A DNA stretch of 31,711 nucleotides. It comes from JBAYDV01 sp041668045. Its GTDB lineage: Bacteria; Bacteroidota; Bacteroidia; Bacteroidales; UBA932. Positions within the stretch are counted from its first letter, which is position 1. Every line of letters starts with the position of its first letter. The translations under genes and the position numbers were made by a program. This document shows, in pieces, positions 15,199 through 23,593 of the stretch. The DNA lies in contig JBAYDV010000012.1 of NCBI GenBank assembly GCA_041668045.1, positions 1-31,711 on the forward strand, in the 5' to 3' direction. The notes beneath the pieces are model-generated. The model saw only the letters and a list, made by a program, of their open reading frames with translations. It had not been told where the DNA came from and did not search any database.

Positions 15199-18100
15199 AT
15201 GGCTAATAGTAGTATATATAGAACAGCCATTAACAAGCCTGTAACGACTTTGTTAGTGTTCGTGGCAGTCGTGGTAATAGGAATTTTCTCTATTCAAAAA
15301 TTACCTATTGATATGTTTCCTCAGATGGATCCTCCCTATATAACCATCATGACCACTTATCAAGGTGCTAATGCTAGTGAGATAGAGACAAATGTAACAA
15401 AGGTTATAGAGAATGCAGTTAATGCTCTTGATGGATTAGATGAGATGACTTCTTCCTCTAAAGATAATATTTCCACAGTTACACTTAAGCTAAATTGGGG
15501 CTCAGATATGGGAGAGGCCGTAAATGATGTAAGATCTTACCTGGAACTTTATGAATCATTACTTCCAGATGGATGCTCGACTCCTAATATCTTTAAATTT
15601 AATACTAGTATGATGCCAATCTTAAGATATGGTTTCATGGCTAAAGAGAGTTATGCTGGTCTTGATAAAATTATTAATGATGATGTAGTTCCTAAATTAA
15701 ACAGAGTAAATGGAATTGGTAATATTACAGTAACAGGAGCTCCTAATAGATATATCTATGTAGATATAAATCAAGAAAAACTAGACGCATATGGTATCCC
15801 TTTAGAAACAGTAGGTAATGCTATCTCGAATAATAATATAAATCTTTCTTCTGGTACTGTGAAAATGGGTGTTGACCAATATCAGATGGAAGTAAGAAGT
15901 CAATACATTCAAAGTTCAGAGATAAACGATATAGTAGTTACTACTCTCCCTACTGGTCAAAAAGTATTTGTTAAAGATATAGCGAATGTTCGTGATACTA
16001 TAAAAGATATAACTCTCGATGAAAAGTTAAATGGGAAGGAGAGTGTTGGTTTAATGGTATCAAAACAGTCCGGAGCTAATACAGTAGCTATATGCAGGGA
16101 AGTTAAAAAGGAGATGGCTAAGATAGAAAAAATACTTCCTGCTGATATCGATGTAGTGCTAGTAAGTGATTCTTCTGACAATATTAAAGGCTCCATAAAT
16201 TCTTTAGAGGAATCAATAGCTTATGCTTTATTATTCGTAGTATTAGTTGTATTCTTTTTCTTAGGAGATTGGCGTTCTACCTTAATAATAAGTTTAACTA
16301 TTCCAATAGCCCTAATCGTAGCATTTATATACCTCGCAGTAACAGGTAGTTCTTTGAATATTATATCTCTTAGTTCTTTAACCGTGGCAATAGGTATGGT
16401 GGTCGATGATGCTATCGTGGTTTTAGAGAATATCACCAAACATATCGAACGAGGTGCAAGTCCCCGCGAAGCGGCTATTTATGCTACCAATGAAGTTTGG
16501 GTATCTGTTATAGCTACTACGCTGGTTATAGTAGCAGTATTCGTACCATTGACTATGTTAAATGGGATGGCAGGTATTATGTTTAAACAGTTAGGGTGGA
16601 TAGTAACGATAGTAGTGTCAACATCTACCTTAGTCGCTATTTCTCTAACACCTATGTTAGCCTCTAAAATATTAAAAGAGGAAAAAATTAAAATCGATAG
16701 TAATGGTAATATAGTAGAAGTTAAAAAGACTGGTTGGTACCAAAAATATATAGTAAGTAGTTTCGATAAGATAGATGCACTTTATTCGAAATCTTTAAAC
16801 TGGGTACTACATCATAAAATATTAACTATCAGTATGTCTGTGATATTTTTTATAGCTTCACTTATACCTTATGGAATCGGTAAAATAGGTACAGACTTCA
16901 TGCAGAATAGTGATAATGACCAATTAAGTGTAACCGTAGAATTGCAGGCAGGAACACGTATTGATGAAACTTTAAAGACTGCTAGACAACTTGAAAAAAG
17001 ATTCTTTACTATAGCTCCTGGTGTATTAAGAATAAATACTACTGCAGGGTCTGATGATGAGGGTAATGTAGGTTCTATATTTTCTTCTACAAATAATAGT
17101 AAAATCTCGATGTCTGTAGTTTGTAAAAAGAAATCTAAAAGAAAAAGATCTATTTTCGAAATAGCAGAAGTTCTACGACAAGAAATGTCTAAATATCCTG
17201 AAATTATTGATTATCAGTGTGAGATCTCTAGTGAGTTTGGTCCCGGAGGTGCATCTACCGTAGATGTAGAGATTTATGGATATGATTTTAATCAGACTAA
17301 TATATTTGCTGAAGAAGTGCAAAATCTAATTAAAGATAATGTAAAAGGGGCTAGAGATGTAACTATTAGTAGAGAAAAAGATCGTCCAGAGTTGAAAATT
17401 ACTGTAGATAAAGAAAAAGCCTCTGAATTAGGCTTGAATGCTAGTATGATATCTTCATATGTGAGGAATCGTGTAAATGGGATGCTATCTGGATATTTAA
17501 AAGAAGATGGTAGTGAATATGATATTTGTGTTAGACTAGTAGAGGAAGATAGAAACACTCTAGATAAATTAAAGAATTTAACCATACCTACACCTTCAGG
17601 CAAATTAATGAAACTTGCAGAGCTAGCTTCTATAGGTGAAAATTGGGAACCACCTACTATAGAAAGAAAAAGCCGTCAGCGTGTAGTTACAGTAAAAGTT
17701 ACTCCATATAAAGTATCATTAGGAGAACTAGCTACACAGATTCAAAATATAATGTCAGATGTTACTATTCCTAATGGTATGAATACAGCTCTAGCAGGAA
17801 CATATGAAGACCAACAAGAAACGTTCGCTGATTTAGGAAGTTTATTACTCTTAATTATTCTGTTAGTTTATATAGTCATGGCTTCACAGTTTGAATCATT
17901 CAAGAAACCAGGTATTATTATGGCAGCTGTTCCTTTCGCTCTTTCTGGTGTAGTCTTATCTCTCTGGATTACAGGTATATCTCTCGATATGATTGGAGCA
18001 CTAGGTATGATTATGTTAGTTGGTATCGTGGTTAAAAATGGTATCGTATTAGTGGATTATATTAATCTAATGAGAGATAGAGGTCATGAATTAAATGAAG

Positions 18101-18423
18101 CGATAGAAATAGCTGGTAAGTCAAGATTAAGACCTGTACTTATGACTGCTATGACTACTATTTTAGGAATGTTACCTATGGCACTCAGTACTGGTGAAGG
18201 TGCAGAGTTATGGAGACCGATGGGTGTAGTCGTTATGGGAGGTTTGATAGTCTCAACATTTGTGACGATGTTTGTTGTTCCTACTTTATATGGCTTTATG
18301 TCTCGTCATGGAGAAAGAGATAAAGAGAAAGAAAATAGAAAGAAATTTATTTTTATGAAGATAGCGACTTCAAAAGATGATATTTATCAGTATGATACTA
18401 ATGATTATAAAAAATTAAATTAA
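15199..18423 (+). CDS. RND multidrug efflux permease (HAE1/AcrB family)
   Basis: A 1074-residue proton-driven inner-membrane pump. It begins with the usual first membrane segment and LPIDMFPQMDPPYITIMTTY (35-54), has two large periplasmic loops and 12 membrane segments. Proton-relay residues are present: D403-D404 in GMVVDDAIVVLENI and the Lys of GIVVKNGIVLVDYIN in the second half, so it is the drug/lipid (HAE1) type rather than a heavy-metal type. The C-terminus ends in a charged cytoplasmic tail of about 40 residues. Substrate cannot be told from sequence. Genes on each side are 6 bases away, in the TetR-regulated operon. Confidence 0.95.
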   Translation: MANSSIYRTAINKPVTTLLVFVAVVVIGIFSIQKLPIDMFPQMDPPYITIMTTYQGANASEIETNVTKVIENAVNALDGLDEMTSSSKDNISTVTLKLNWGSDMGEAVNDVRSYLELYESLLPDGCSTPNIFKFNTSMMPILRYGFMAKESYAGLDKIINDDVVPKLNRVNGIGNITVTGAPNRYIYVDINQEKLDAYGIPLETVGNAISNNNINLSSGTVKMGVDQYQMEVRSQYIQSSEINDIVVTTLPTGQKVFVKDIANVRDTIKDITLDEKLNGKESVGLMVSKQSGANTVAICREVKKEMAKIEKILPADIDVVLVSDSSDNIKGSINSLEESIAYALLFVVLVVFFFLGDWRSTLIISLTIPIALIVAFIYLAVTGSSLNIISLSSLTVAIGMVVDDAIVVLENITKHIERGASPREAAIYATNEVWVSVIATTLVIVAVFVPLTMLNGMAGIMFKQLGWIVTIVVSTSTLVAISLTPMLASKILKEEKIKIDSNGNIVEVKKTGWYQKYIVSSFDKIDALYSKSLNWVLHHKILTISMSVIFFIASLIPYGIGKIGTDFMQNSDNDQLSVTVELQAGTRIDETLKTARQLEKRFFTIAPGVLRINTTAGSDDEGNVGSIFSSTNNSKISMSVVCKKKSKRKRSIFEIAEVLRQEMSKYPEIIDYQCEISSEFGPGGASTVDVEIYGYDFNQTNIFAEEVQNLIKDNVKGARDVTISREKDRPELKITVDKEKASELGLNASMISSYVRNRVNGMLSGYLKEDGSEYDICVRLVEEDRNTLDKLKNLTIPTPSGKLMKLAELASIGENWEPPTIERKSRQRVVTVKVTPYKVSLGELATQIQNIMSDVTIPNGMNTALAGTYEDQQETFADLGSLLLLIILLVYIVMASQFESFKKPGIIMAAVPFALSGVVLSLWITGISLDMIGALGMIMLVGIVVKNGIVLVDYINLMRDRGHELNEAIEIAGKSRLRPVLMTAMTTILGMLPMALSTGEGAELWRPMGVVVMGGLIVSTFVTMFVVPTLYGFMSRHGERDKEKENRKKFIFMKIATSKDDIYQYDTNDYKKLN

Positions 18424-18429
18424 CGAATA

Positions 18430-18723
18430 ATGAAATCAGTATTTATAGTATTTAATCAATCAAATACAGAACGTGTAGAGTATATTCTAGATGTGTTGAA
18501 AATTAAAGGTTTCACTATGTTTGAAGAAGTTCAAGGAAGAGGAAGTGATAAAGGAGAGCCACGTAGAGGAACTCATACATGGCCCGAATTAAATTCAGCT
18601 ATGATGGTAGTAGTCGAGGATGAGAGAGTAGATGAACTTCTTTTAACTATTAAGAAGTTAGATAAAAGGAACGAATCAGTCGGTGTTCATGCATTTGTAT
18701 GGAATATTGAGAAATCAATATAA
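18430..18723 (+). CDS. PG0541 family transporter-associated protein (PII-like)
   Basis: A 97-residue cytoplasmic protein, last gene of the efflux operon, 6 bases after the pump. From memory the same small protein (PG0541) follows the RND genes in Porphyromonas gingivalis. Its layout suggests the ferredoxin-like PII/CutA fold: strand MKSVFIVF, helix to about residue 26, an exposed loop EEVQGRGSDKGEPRRGT (32-48) where PII proteins have the T-loop, strand SAMMVVVEDERVDELL, a helix, and a closing VGVHAFVWNIEK strand like the end of GlnB. A ligand-sensing control of the pump is plausible but not shown. No enzyme motif is seen. Confidence 0.82.
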   Translation: MKSVFIVFNQSNTERVEYILDVLKIKGFTMFEEVQGRGSDKGEPRRGTHTWPELNSAMMVVVEDERVDELLLTIKKLDKRNESVGVHAFVWNIEKSI

Positions 18724-18730
18724 TTAATAA

Positions 18731-18762
18731 AAAATTTTCTATCTTAGCGGAGAAAATCTTTT
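18731..18762 (+). terminator. Possible terminator after the efflux operon
   Basis: Stem ATTTTCT (18734-18740) with AGAAAAT (18751-18757), extendable with a bulged C to flanking AAAA/TTTT. AT-rich and weak, but it stands where the operon should end. Confidence 0.4.
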
Positions 18763-18822
18763 ATATAGATTTAATATCTATTTAGGATATAGATATTTTG
18801 TTAAATAACTAATAATATTATT

Positions 18823-19134
18823 ATGATAGAAGTAACAGATACAAATTTTGATGAGTTAGTAAAAAACTCACAAACTCCTGTAGTAGTAGACTTTTGGGCT
18901 ACTTGGTGTGGCCCATGTAGAATCATTGGCCCAATCTTAGAAGAGATTGATAAAGAAATCGATGGAAAAGTAGTAATTGGCAAATGTAATGTTGATGAAT
19001 GTTCTGAGGTGCCTATGAAATTTGGAATAAGAAATATTCCAACCCTTCTTTTCTTTAAAAATGGAGAATTAGTTGATAAAATGGTTGGAGCTTCTACTAA
19101 AGCTAAAATCATGGAAAAAATTAATGCTCTTTAA
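18823..19134 (+). CDS. trxA: Thioredoxin
   Basis: A 103-residue cytoplasmic thiol-disulfide reductant. Active site WCGPC at residues 28-32 within DFWATWCGPC, the buried Asp of VVVDFW, and the cis-proline loop RNIPTLLFF are all present, and the protein has full family length without signal peptide. It starts 99 bases after the efflux operon and 61 bases before the beta-barrel gene, so it probably has its own transcript; no exact TAnnTTTG box was found. Thioredoxins are often multiple in Bacteroidota, so this may not be the only one. Confidence 0.95.
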   Translation: MIEVTDTNFDELVKNSQTPVVVDFWATWCGPCRIIGPILEEIDKEIDGKVVIGKCNVDECSEVPMKFGIRNIPTLLFFKNGELVDKMVGASTKAKIMEKINAL

Positions 19135-19195
19135 TATTTATTTTTAGTGTCTGAGATCTAACCCTAATAAATTTTAAACATCAAAATATTTTATT

Positions 19196-19903
19196 ATGAA
19201 AAAAATCTTTAAATTAGTCATGATAATATCATTATTATCGTTGACGGCTTTAAGCGTAGAAGCTAAAAATGGACTGGGAATTAAAGTAGGGCTTAATTAT
19301 GCTTCAAAACTTAAATTAAATTCTACAAGTTCTGATGATTTGAAAGGATATTCTGGAATTAATATAGGGTTAGCTTATAAACTTTCTATTCCTTTTACTG
19401 GTTTAAGTTTACAACCAGAACTATATTATACTACAAGTGGTTCGACTTTAGAAGATATTGAAAATGTTTCAGGTTTAGCTGAATTAAGTGAATTAAAACT
19501 TAAAAAAGGCTTTATAGAGTTACCAGTAAATATCCAATATGGTTTGGGATTAGGTCCGATTAGAGTATTTGGTCAAGTTTCACCTTTCGTAAATTATATG
19601 ATTAGAAATAAAGCAGATGTTAGTTTAGTTAACACCTCTTCTTCTGTCGATGTTAAAGATATAGAAAATTATTTCGAAGATAATGTCAGAAAATTTAATT
19701 ATGGTATTGGTTTAGGTGGAGGTGTAGATCTTGGACCTCTTCAAGTTACAGCTAGATATAAATGGACTCTTGGTTCTTTACAAGATTTTGATAATCAATC
19801 TATTAGTTCAACAATTAGTAGTGAGGCTACTTCTTTTTTGAAAAAAGAATACAGAGATTCTAAATTTAGAGGTTTTGAACTTGGAGTAGTTTTTTTCTTT
19901 TAA
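19196..19903 (+). CDS. Outer-membrane beta-barrel protein (PorT-like)
   Basis: A 235-residue exported protein with signal peptide (MKKIFKLVMIISLLSLTALSVEA, cut near residue 23). The mature part alternates polar and hydrophobic residues with repeated Gly-aromatic turns (GLGIKVGLNYASKL, GINIGLAYKLSIPF, LSLQPELYYTTSGS, GPLQVTARYKWTLGS) and ends in Phe (GVVFFF), as expected of an eight-stranded porin-like barrel of the Bacteroidota 'outer membrane protein beta-barrel' type. No substrate can be named. It stands 14 bases before the polyprenyl synthase gene, possibly co-transcribed. Confidence 0.8.
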   Translation: MKKIFKLVMIISLLSLTALSVEAKNGLGIKVGLNYASKLKLNSTSSDDLKGYSGINIGLAYKLSIPFTGLSLQPELYYTTSGSTLEDIENVSGLAELSELKLKKGFIELPVNIQYGLGLGPIRVFGQVSPFVNYMIRNKADVSLVNTSSSVDVKDIENYFEDNVRKFNYGIGLGGGVDLGPLQVTARYKWTLGSLQDFDNQSISSTISSEATSFLKKEYRDSKFRGFELGVVFFF

Positions 19904-19917
19904 TAAACTCCTTATAA

Positions 19918-20925
19918 ATGGATTTAAGAAAAAATCTAGAAATAATAAAACAATATTATAGAACTGACTTAGAACAAGTCAGTTCTATTATATCTGATAC
20001 TGTACATTCTTCTAATGATGTACTTAATGATGTTAATAATTATATACTAAAGGGTTCAGGTAAAAAAATTCGACCTCTTTTAGCTTTCCTTTCTGCAGAT
20101 ATTTGTAGTAAGGATATCACTATAAATGAAAAAACAAAAGTTATAGCTGCAGCTGCAGAGATTATTCATACTTCTACATTATTACATGATGATGTAGTAG
20201 ATGAAAGTTTTATGAGGAGAGGACATAAAACTCTGTATTCAGAATTTCCAGCACATATTCCTGTTCTTATTGGTGATTTTTGGTTATCTAAAGCCATTAA
20301 TATTATTATAAATCAAAACTGTGGTAACCAGACTATTAAAAATTTCGCGCAGACTCTTGAAGATTTAGCTTATGGCGAGATGTACCAACAGAAAAAAGCA
20401 CTTTCAGTAGATACTTCAGAAGAAGATTATCTATATATTATAAATAAAAAAACTGCTAGTCTTTTTCTGGCTGCTGTAAGAAGTGCAGCTATAGTGTCTG
20501 AAGCTTCTCAAGAAAAATTATCTGCTGTTACAGAATATGCGTTTAATTTAGGACTCTCATTTCAAATTCGTGATGATATTTTGGATTATGAAACAAATCC
20601 AATAGATGGTAAAGATGTAGGTTCAGACCTTTCAGAAAGAAAGATAACAATGCCTCTTCTATGTGCTTTTAAAGCAAATCCATCTGAGGAAAATTTAATT
20701 AGACAAGATATCAAAAGTATATCTATTAAAAATGGTAATGATGCTAAGTCATCTATATTAATAGATAAAGTAACTAGTTTCGTATTGTCTAATAACGGAG
20801 TTATAGATGCTAAAATAAGACTAGATGAATTTATAGAAAAGGCAGTAAATAGTCTTTCTATATTTGAAGATTCTGAAGTGAAAAATCTTATGATTTTATT
20901 AGTACGTTCTTTAACTCTATCATAA
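19918..20925 (+). CDS. Polyprenyl diphosphate synthase, long-chain
   Basis: A 335-residue trans-prenyltransferase that extends an allylic diphosphate with isopentenyl diphosphate, probably for the menaquinone side chain. Both Asp-rich motifs are intact: DDVVD at 91-95 and DDILD at 219-223, with GSGKKIRP (46-53) binding isopentenyl diphosphate. The fifth residue before the first motif is small (Ser, in HTSTLLHDD), which in this family favours long chains over farnesyl or geranylgeranyl products. Cytoplasmic, no signal. Convergent with trmB, 10 bases between stops. Confidence 0.92.
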   Translation: MDLRKNLEIIKQYYRTDLEQVSSIISDTVHSSNDVLNDVNNYILKGSGKKIRPLLAFLSADICSKDITINEKTKVIAAAAEIIHTSTLLHDDVVDESFMRRGHKTLYSEFPAHIPVLIGDFWLSKAINIIINQNCGNQTIKNFAQTLEDLAYGEMYQQKKALSVDTSEEDYLYIINKKTASLFLAAVRSAAIVSEASQEKLSAVTEYAFNLGLSFQIRDDILDYETNPIDGKDVGSDLSERKITMPLLCAFKANPSEENLIRQDIKSISIKNGNDAKSSILIDKVTSFVLSNNGVIDAKIRLDEFIEKAVNSLSIFEDSEVKNLMILLVRSLTLS

Positions 20926-20935
20926 AATCATAGAA

Positions 20936-21625
20936 TTATAATTTAAATCTTAAATATGTAATCGGCATTCCCTTTTTAAGATACTGCATTTCATAAAATG
21001 TTTTGACTGAAAGGATACTTTCGTCTGTTATTCTTCCTGAATTATAAATATCATTATCTGCTTCTATAAGATGATGATTTCTTTCTTTAATCACTTCTAG
21101 TGTGTATTCATGAAGTAATTGACTATCAGTTTTTAAATGTATAGTTCCGACTTCTTCATTTATAGAATCATACTTTTTCAAAAGATGGGAATATCTTTCA
21201 AGGAAGATAGGACTGGTAAGTCTTTTATTTGGTTTTTTGATTTGAGGGTCTGCGAAAGTAATCCATATTTCAGAAACTTCTTCTTCTGAGAATAGAGAAT
21301 TAATAAATTCTATTCTTGTCCTTAAGAATGCTACATTATGCATATCGTGTTCTGTAGCATATTTCGCACCTTTCCATAATCTAGCACCTTTAATATCGAC
21401 ACCTATAAAGTTTTTATCAGGATAACGTTCCGCTAATGCTATAGTGTATTCTCCTTTTCCACATCCTAATTCTAATATGATAGGATTCGAATTATTAAAC
21501 ATCTTTTCTCCCCAATGACCTTTAATATTATGATCTTTATTTAATACATCTTCTGTAGTTGGTTGAACGAGGCAGGTAAATGACTCGTTTTCTCTGAATT
21601 TTTTTAATTTATCTTTTCCGCTCAT
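20936..21625 (-). CDS. trmB: tRNA (guanine46-N7)-methyltransferase
   Basis: Methylates N7 of G46 in the tRNA variable loop using S-adenosylmethionine. The 229-residue protein has the SAM-binding ILELGCGKGEYTIALAERYP block (about 50-69), FIGVDIKGARLWKGAKYA with the Asp for the ribose, and the TrmB signature FADPQIKKPNKRL (usually F.DPW.KK.H.KR; the Bacteroidota form has Q for W). Start 6 bases after gldH stop, so it is the third gene of the ricT-gldH-trmB operon. Confidence 0.93.
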   Translation of the reverse strand: MSGKDKLKKFRENESFTCLVQPTTEDVLNKDHNIKGHWGEKMFNNSNPIILELGCGKGEYTIALAERYPDKNFIGVDIKGARLWKGAKYATEHDMHNVAFLRTRIEFINSLFSEEEVSEIWITFADPQIKKPNKRLTSPIFLERYSHLLKKYDSINEEVGTIHLKTDSQLLHEYTLEVIKERNHHLIEADNDIYNSGRITDESILSVKTFYEMQYLKKGMPITYLRFKL

Positions 21626-21631
21626 TTTTAC

Positions 21632-22159
21632 TTATTTATTTACAACAGATGAGTTTTCTGTAGTTGGAATACATGAAAAGCCTAATCCTAATAACCATGG
21701 ACTATTCCTGTATGTTTTAATAGATATTTCCCATTCACCTCTTTTCATCGGTATGAAGTCATATTTATAAGTCCATTCTAAATCATATCCAGTAATTGAT
21801 TTCTTTATAGAAAGTCCCTCTTGTGGGTGATTGTTTATATATTCTTTTATCTTATTGATATTACATGGAAGTGATATATGTTCTGTTTTTTCTTCTTTAT
21901 CAGGATTAAGAAATTTTATATCTAATTTGAAATATTCAGGACAATTTTTTTCTCTAATTTTGGCACATAGAAATAATGTTGAAGAATTATTTCTTTCATC
22001 AAATATTACTTTATTCTTTAGAATGAACCCTTCATTCTTTTCTTTATTAGAGAGATTATGAAAATTAAAATATTCTATCATAGGTTTTTTCTCTCTACAA
22101 TTAGTAAATAATAATAGAGAAAATAAACTTATAATAATATACTTTATTTCTGATGTCAT
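21632..22159 (-). CDS. gldH: Gliding motility-type lipoprotein GldH
   Basis: A 175-residue exported lipoprotein: short basic start, hydrophobic core and FTNC, with C21 the probable lipidation site. The body fits the GldH family: an all-beta protein with TYKYDFIPMKRGEWEISIKTY and the closing PWLLGLGFSCI block. GldH was defined in gliding Flavobacterium but is kept in non-gliding Bacteroidales, where its role is unknown. It overlaps the ricT stop by four bases (ATGA), and that neighbourhood (holB, ricT, gldH) is common in Bacteroidales, which supports the call more than the sequence alone. Confidence 0.82.
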   Translation of the reverse strand: MTSEIKYIIISLFSLLLFTNCREKKPMIEYFNFHNLSNKEKNEGFILKNKVIFDERNNSSTLFLCAKIREKNCPEYFKLDIKFLNPDKEEKTEHISLPCNINKIKEYINNHPQEGLSIKKSITGYDLEWTYKYDFIPMKRGEWEISIKTYRNSPWLLGLGFSCIPTTENSSVVNK

Positions 22160-23490
22160 TTGACGTCAGTTTTGGTTATTTTAGGCTTACGACCTTTATT
22201 CATATTTCTGTTTTGAGGACCTTTTCCTTTACCTCTAGCATTATTCTTAGAAGCTTTTGGACTATTAGAAGCTGCATTATTAACTTTCCCCCTGTTAGGA
22301 TTAGCAGGATTCATAGCAGCATTGCCATTTGTATTGTTCTCTTTTTTATTCTGTCTAGGCTTAGAGTTTGATTTACGTCTATTGTTACGCTTTTTCTTTT
22401 TCTTTTTATCGAAACGTTCTATGTTGTCTACACCTACAGCATCTACAAACTGACTCTTTGGGTCAAACTCAGGTTCTTTTATTAATGATTCTGGTTTTTC
22501 ACCATTCGCATTCATAGATAAGATTTTCTTTACTTCATCGATTTGTAAAGGAAAAAGTTGGGCTACCGATTTAGAATCGTAAGAGAAATACATAGTGCCC
22601 TTTAAGATGTCTGTTTTCATCAAGTAGGCATTACCATCTTTTAACTCAATAGGGCCATTAACACGTGGCAATCTATTTCTAGCGTCCATATATACTGCTG
22701 CTTCATAATTGATACAACATTTTAATTTTCCACATTGTCCTGCAAGTTTTTGAGGATTTAGTGATAAATCCTGTATTCTTGCTGTTTGAGTAGTGATAGA
22801 TCTGAAGTTATTAATATGTCCTGCACAGCATAACTCTCTTCCACATACTCCAAGTCCACCGATAAGTCCGGTTTCTTGACGTGCTCCAATTTGACGCATT
22901 TCTATTCGGATATGAAAAGCATCAGCTAAATCTTTAATTAATTGACGAAAATCTACACGCTCATCAGCTATATAATAAAAAATAGCTTTAGTGCCATCTC
23001 CCTGGAATTCAACGTCACCAATTTTCATATTCAGCTTAAGACTCGATGCTATTTTACGAGCTTGAATCATCGTATCATGTTCTCGTGATATGGCTTCTTG
23101 CCATCTTTCCAAGTCTAATTTTTTAGCTTTTCTATAAATCTGTTTAAATTCAAAAGTTTTTGGGTCAATGTGATTTTTTAACATTTGCCTAGTAACCATA
23201 GCTCCTTCTAGAGTGACTATACCTACGTCATGTCCAGAATTAGCTTGTACTACTACTATATCACCTTTTCTTATGCTTTCTCCAGAATTATTTAGAAAAA
23301 TAGCTTTACGAGTATTCTTGAATCTAACTTCATATAAGTTCTTACTAGTATTATCAGTAATTCGTTCCAACCAATCAAAAACACTTAATTTACAGCAACC
23401 ATCTCTCAATTCACATTTCAATTCTCCATTAGGTAACCTCTCTGTAGTGCAGCCTCTATCACAGTCGAATTTTATATTTTTTTTCTCCAT
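22156..23490 (-). CDS. ricT: PSP1-domain protein, RicT-like
   Basis: A 444-residue cytoplasmic protein of the PSP1/YaaT family. In Bacillus, RicT is part of the Fe-S-carrying RicAFT complex that affects RNA processing; the Bacteroidota role is unknown. The PSP1 core is plain at about 58-270, including KGDIVVVQANSGHDVGIV, IGARQETGLIGGLGVCGRELCC and QCGKLKCCINYE. Cysteines lie at 10, 14, 26, 32, 33, 216, 221, 222, 253, 258 and 259, many of them likely metal or cluster ligands. From residue 361 the chain is a disordered Lys/Asn-rich tail of about 84 residues. First gene of the ricT-gldH-trmB operon. Confidence 0.93.
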   Translation of the reverse strand: MEKKNIKFDCDRGCTTERLPNGELKCELRDGCCKLSVFDWLERITDNTSKNLYEVRFKNTRKAIFLNNSGESIRKGDIVVVQANSGHDVGIVTLEGAMVTRQMLKNHIDPKTFEFKQIYRKAKKLDLERWQEAISREHDTMIQARKIASSLKLNMKIGDVEFQGDGTKAIFYYIADERVDFRQLIKDLADAFHIRIEMRQIGARQETGLIGGLGVCGRELCCAGHINNFRSITTQTARIQDLSLNPQKLAGQCGKLKCCINYEAAVYMDARNRLPRVNGPIELKDGNAYLMKTDILKGTMYFSYDSKSVAQLFPLQIDEVKKILSMNANGEKPESLIKEPEFDPKSQFVDAVGVDNIERFDKKKKKKRNNRRKSNSKPRQNKKENNTNGNAAMNPANPNRGKVNNAASNSPKASKNNARGKGKGPQNRNMNKGRKPKITKTDVK

Positions 23491-23507
23491 ATTTTTATCT
23501 TAAAGTA

Positions 23508-23515
23508 CAAAGATA
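23508..23515 (-). promoter_or_regulatory. -7 promoter box for the ricT operon
   Basis: Minus-strand TATCTTTG, exact TAnnTTTG, 17 bases before the ricT ATG. Confidence 0.65.
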
Positions 23516-23560
23516 AGAAATTTGAATTAATTACTACTATTATAAATCACGCATTTTTGC

Positions 23561-23568
23561 TACCTTTG
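23561..23568 (+). promoter_or_regulatory. -7 promoter box for holB
   Basis: TACCTTTG, exact TAnnTTTG, 25 bases before the holB ATG and back to back with the ricT box. Confidence 0.65.
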
Positions 23569-23593
23569 TAACACTATCAAAATCTCTAAAAAT

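Noticed and set aside
17292..17603. Antisense open frame inside the RND pump gene
   Set aside because: Lies fully within a well-supported gene; no start signals and no family match.
18801..19112. Antisense open frame covering nearly all of the thioredoxin gene
   Set aside because: The sense strand encodes a complete thioredoxin with WCGPC; the antisense peptide has no recognisable features.
22153..22371. Plus-strand open frame opposite the RicT tail
   Set aside because: Mirror of a low-complexity Lys/Asn-rich coding stretch; peptide is Phe/Ile/Ser-rich with no family.
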